Shown here: positions 60,849 through 64,000 of the stretch, piece after piece
Layout of the letters: the number at the start of each line of letters is the position of its first letter
Position numbering within the stretch: position 1 is the stretch's first letter
Assembly: GCA_900199595.1 (NCBI GenBank)
Contig: FZRB01000010.1
Location: 62,001-126,000 of the forward strand
Direction of reading: 5' to 3'
Source of the DNA: Lachnospiraceae bacterium
GTDB lineage: Bacteria; Bacillota; Clostridia; Lachnospirales; Lachnospiraceae
DNA length: 64,000 bases
Notes under the pieces: generated by a model
Database searches by the model: none
Told to the model about the DNA's origin: nothing
The model's input: the letters and a program-made list of their open reading frames with translations, nothing else
Translations under genes and position numbers: made by a program

Positions 60849-62630
60849 TTATTCTTCTACGGGTTTTATGATGATATTTAGCTCATCCAGCTGGCTCTGT
60901 TCTACTGTAGAAGGAGCGTCCATCATGATATCCTGTGCATTCTTGTTCATAGGGAATGCTATGATCTCGCGGATGGATTCCTCGCCTGCAAGAAGCATGA
61001 TCATTCTGTCCACTCCCGGAGCAATACCAGCATGTGGCGGTGCACCGTAGGAAAATGCGTTGTACATTGCAGGGAACTTAGCCTTAACTTCATCCTCTCC
61101 GAGACGAACCATCTCAAAGGCACTTACCATTACCTCAGGATCATGATTTCTGACTGCTCCTGATGAAAGCTCTATACCGTTACATACCAGGTCGTACTGA
61201 TCAGCCATTATGCTGAGCGGATCAACTTCTCCGGCCTTTGCTTTTTCAAGGATTTCCTTGCCGCCTATAGGCATTGAGAACGGATTATGACAGAACTCCA
61301 GAAGTCCTGACTCTTCCCCGATCTCATACATAGGGAAATCAACTATCCAGCAGAATTCATATCTTTCTTTATCCATATGACCTTCGCACTCTGCGCCGAG
61401 CATCTTAACTGCTACACCCGATATCTTCTGTGCGAGAGTCTTCTTACCTGCGCCAACTACAACAAGTGTATTTGGAGCAAGCTCTAATTTCTTTGTAATT
61501 GCTTCAGCAGTAGCGGGATCCGCATTGACAAACTTAGCGATTCCACCTGCAATAGCTCCGGTCTCGTCGCACTTGAACCAGTAAGCCTTTGCACCTGCCT
61601 GAACCTCTATGTCAGCACATATCTTATCTATCTGCTTTCTTGTGAGCTTGCAGTCTGAAACAGGAACAGCTTTGATTACATTTTGCTTGAAAGGCTCAAA
61701 ACCGCAATTCTCAAGCTCATCAGTAACATCCTTAACTCTGAGATCGATACGAAGATCCGGCTTATCTGTTCCGAACTCATCCATAGCCTGAAGGTATGGA
61801 ATTCTTTCGAACGGAGCTGTTGAAGCTATATTATATGTTCCGTACTTTGCGAAGATCGGAGGAAGCACATCCTCGATAACCTCAAATACATCATCCTTTG
61901 AAGCAAATGCCATCTCCATATCCAGCTGATAGAACTCTCCAGGTGAACGATCTCCTCTTGCATCCTCATCTCTGAAGCAAGGTGCTATCTGGAAATATCT
62001 GTCGAAGCCTGCTGTCATCAGAAGCTGCTTAAACTGCTGGGGTGCCTGTGGCAGGGCATAGAATTTGCCCGGATGCTTTCTGGCAGGAACGAGATAATCT
62101 CTTGCACCTTCAGGTGATGAAGCTGTAAGGATAGGTGTTGTTATCTCCATGAACCCATGCTCTATCATGGCGCTTCTAAGAGCTGCAACAACATTACATC
62201 TGAGTATGATATTATTCTTAACCTCAGGATTACGAAGATCCAGATAACGGTACTTAAGACGGAAGGTCTCATCTGCCTCTCTGGAGTGATTGATCTCAAA
62301 TGGAAGCTCTGCATGGTAATTCTTACCAAGCACTTCAATCGACTCAGGAACTATTTCTATCTCGCCTGTAGGAATCTTGTTATTCACACTGCTTCTTTCA
62401 CGAACCGTACCTGTGATCTTAAGAGTTGATTCCTTGTTTACCGGCTTGATCTTAGCCATCATCTCCTCATTCTCTATAACCACCTGGGTTATTCCGTAGA
62501 AATCACGCATGATAACAAATGCAAGATTCGCTCCGACTTCTCTTACATTTTCCATCCATCCGACGATAGTTACCTTTTCGCCTGCATTTTCTTTTCTTAA
62601 CTCTCCGCATGTATGCGTTCTTGACTGCAT
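60849..62630 (-). CDS. aspS: Aspartyl-tRNA synthetase
   Basis: Class IIb synthetase of 593 residues. The N-terminal OB-fold (about 1-105) binds the anticodon, followed by the class II core with motif 2 FRDEDARGDRSPGEFYQLDME (shown split: FRDEDARGDRS then PGEFYQLDME) and motif 3 GAPPHAGIAPGVDRMIMLL, and the bacterial GAD insertion (about 290-400). No T-box lies between it and hisS. It sits 16 bases from hisS in the same direction, with the prepilin peptidase gene following. Confidence 0.98.
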   Translation of the reverse strand: MQSRTHTCGELRKENAGEKVTIVGWMENVREVGANLAFVIMRDFYGITQVVIENEEMMAKIKPVNKESTLKITGTVRERSSVNNKIPTGEIEIVPESIEVLGKNYHAELPFEINHSREADETFRLKYRYLDLRNPEVKNNIILRCNVVAALRSAMIEHGFMEITTPILTASSPEGARDYLVPARKHPGKFYALPQAPQQFKQLLMTAGFDRYFQIAPCFRDEDARGDRSPGEFYQLDMEMAFASKDDVFEVIEDVLPPIFAKYGTYNIASTAPFERIPYLQAMDEFGTDKPDLRIDLRVKDVTDELENCGFEPFKQNVIKAVPVSDCKLTRKQIDKICADIEVQAGAKAYWFKCDETGAIAGGIAKFVNADPATAEAITKKLELAPNTLVVVGAGKKTLAQKISGVAVKMLGAECEGHMDKERYEFCWIVDFPMYEIGEESGLLEFCHNPFSMPIGGKEILEKAKAGEVDPLSIMADQYDLVCNGIELSSGAVRNHDPEVMVSAFEMVRLGEDEVKAKFPAMYNAFSYGAPPHAGIAPGVDRMIMLLAGEESIREIIAFPMNKNAQDIMMDAPSTVEQSQLDELNIIIKPVEE

Positions 62631-62646
62631 TTATCTTTCCTCCAAT

Positions 62647-63993
62647 TTAAAATTCTCTGTCTGTAAAGAATTCTTCAAATTCTGTGTAACCCTCTTCCAT
62701 CATCTTATCCTTCTGGAATTTCTTATTCTTCTTCATAACGGATATGTTGACTATGGTTCCGGCATCTCTCTCTTCTTTAGCCTTCTGCAGGATCTTCTGC
62801 ATCTTATCGGCCGGCATCTTCTTCTCGACGAGATAAGCTTTCTTTGAACCGCTTCCCGGAACCTGGAAGTTATTCTCCAGAAGAAGCATAACTATTCTTT
62901 CGAAGCCTATGGAAAAACCAACTGCCGGTGTAGCCTGACCTGTGAATTTACCGATCATCTCATCATAGCGTCCGCCGCCGCCCACTGATCCGCCATACTC
63001 ATCCATGGATATCTCGAAGATAGGTCCTGTGTAGTAGGACATACCACGAACAAGTGTAGGATCAAACTGTATACCGAAGTCTGCTGCCTTGGAGCCTTCT
63101 ACACTTGAGATGATTGTTTCAAGATTAGAAGATACCTCTTCGTCCAGGAAGTCTCCCAGAGTATCCTTTATCATACGGATATTCTGAACACTGACCTCTG
63201 CCTTCTTTGATGTATCAGCTGCATCCTCTCCTCCGGCAAGCTTTTCATAGAGACCAAGGTACTTATCAACCTTATCCTCTGAATAACCTTCCTTCAGAAG
63301 CTCTTCTCTGACACCATCCAGACCGATCTTGTCCATCTTATCCAGGATGATGAAAACTGTATCATAGTCAGCTTCTGCAAATCCGCTGTAGGCCGCCATA
63401 GCCTTAAGTATTCTTCTATCATTTATTCTTATGGTAAAGTTCTTGAAATCAAGCTTACCAAGAAGTGTTGTTGTTGCAAGTATCAGTTCTATCTCGGCAA
63501 GTATGCTCTGCTCACCAAGTATATCGATGTCGCATTGCATGAACTGGCGATAACGGCCACGCTGTGGTCTGTCGGCACGCCATACATTTCCCATCTGCAG
63601 AGCCTTAAAAGGTGACGGAAGATCATTTGCGTTATTTGAATAATACCTTGAAAGAGGAAGTGTCAGATCATATCTGAGACCACTGTCAGTAAGTGATCCG
63701 ATATCATAGCCGCTATCTTCTCCGTCTGAAGTCTTAGCTCCACCTTCCACCAGCTTTCCAACTGCAGAAGTCAGCTTATCTCCTCTTTTAAGTACCTTGA
63801 AAATGAGCTTCTCATTCTCACCGCCCTGATTACTTGAAAGATTCTCTATATGTTCAACCGCCGGCGTCTCAACAGAAGTAAAACCGAAGGTCTTATAGGT
63901 TTCTTTTATAAGTCCTATCGCATAGTCTCTTATCTCCATCTCGCGAGGGAGAATATCCTTCATGCCTGTGACAGGCTTTTTCTTCATTGCCAT
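62647..63993 (-). CDS. hisS: Histidyl-tRNA synthetase with short C-terminal domain
   Basis: Class IIa synthetase of 448 residues. Class II motifs are intact: KDILPREMEIRD at the start, motif 2 with QMGNVWRADRPQRGRYRQFMQ (QMGNVWRADRP and GRYRQFMQ), the histidine-specific segments VRGMSYYTGPIFE and GGGRYDEMIG, and motif 3 PAVGFSIGFERIVML. After about residue 385 only ~64 residues remain (AYLVEKKMPADKM to the end), against ~90-100 for the usual anticodon-binding domain, and the normal final strands are missing. Probably still active, but tRNA contact may differ. It is the most upstream gene in view and is followed by aspS. Confidence 0.93.
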   Translation of the reverse strand: MAMKKKPVTGMKDILPREMEIRDYAIGLIKETYKTFGFTSVETPAVEHIENLSSNQGGENEKLIFKVLKRGDKLTSAVGKLVEGGAKTSDGEDSGYDIGSLTDSGLRYDLTLPLSRYYSNNANDLPSPFKALQMGNVWRADRPQRGRYRQFMQCDIDILGEQSILAEIELILATTTLLGKLDFKNFTIRINDRRILKAMAAYSGFAEADYDTVFIILDKMDKIGLDGVREELLKEGYSEDKVDKYLGLYEKLAGGEDAADTSKKAEVSVQNIRMIKDTLGDFLDEEVSSNLETIISSVEGSKAADFGIQFDPTLVRGMSYYTGPIFEISMDEYGGSVGGGGRYDEMIGKFTGQATPAVGFSIGFERIVMLLLENNFQVPGSGSKKAYLVEKKMPADKMQKILQKAKEERDAGTIVNISVMKKNKKFQKDKMMEEGYTEFEEFFTDREF

Positions 63994-64000
63994 ATCATTT

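Overview
The window looks like chromosome of a low-GC, obligately anaerobic member of the Clostridia, most likely family Lachnospiraceae (Butyrivibrio/Roseburia/Eubacterium-like). This is an inference from protein families and gene order: a DUF5717-DUF5716 gene pair, a MutS2-like protein without a Smr domain, an EFR1-type flavodoxin-ferredoxin, a CdaR regulator beside an MsmK-type ATPase, and AGGAGG-type ribosome binding sites. Almost everything is on the minus strand. Only a short-chain dehydrogenase, a CARF-type nuclease and a HisC-like aminotransferase are on the plus strand. I see no phage, insertion sequence or CRISPR array.

Layout. 1-1363: a BceRS-like two-component pair, kinase cut by the window edge. 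1464-4169: a MutS2-like ATPase and a methyltransferase. 4440-4655: an intergenic stretch that folds into a compact multi-hairpin structure with its own promoter and U-run, which I call as a candidate structured non-coding RNA. 4710-22183: an accessory region of small enzymes and regulators: histidine phosphatase, EFR1 protein, three XRE regulators, an MFS exporter, two LytTR-DUF3021 modules (one with a CPBP protease), two methyltransferases (one fused to an acetyltransferase), several GNAT acetyltransferases, an MBL-fold hydrolase, two alpha/beta hydrolases, an AraC-GyrI regulator, TIGR04076 and a PAP2 phosphatase.

22315-31661: guaA, then a cell-division/envelope cassette (ftsE, ftsX, M23 EnvC-like activator, S41 protease), a CdaR-type regulator, an MsmK-type sugar ABC ATPase and a LytR_C protein. 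31805-33860: plus-strand SDR and CARF nuclease. 33861-40408: dnaB, rplI, gdpP and valS, read in the order valS to dnaB. 40482-46593: a three-gene operon (DUF5717 giant protein, DUF5716 actin/Hsp70-like protein, TPR-like protein) directly upstream of valS. It is conserved by family name but without a described function, and is my best candidate for an undescribed system.

46767-53359: aminotransferase, then DUF3737, Na/Pi cotransporter with a lysine-rich tail and a VanY-like lipoprotein as an overlapping operon, then a secreted Fn3-like protein. 53563-57406: a three-gene signalling cluster (7TM degenerate kinase, PAS kinase, LuxR-type regulator). 57705-57778: tRNA-Pro(CGG) set among repeat elements and tRNA-like fragments. 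58037-63993: an orphan sensor kinase, a prepilin peptidase, aspS and a hisS with a short C-terminal domain.

Functional calls rest on motifs read by eye. Start codons were moved from the longest frame where a good ribosome binding site favoured an internal start. Promoters and hairpins were read by eye and are not computed folds.
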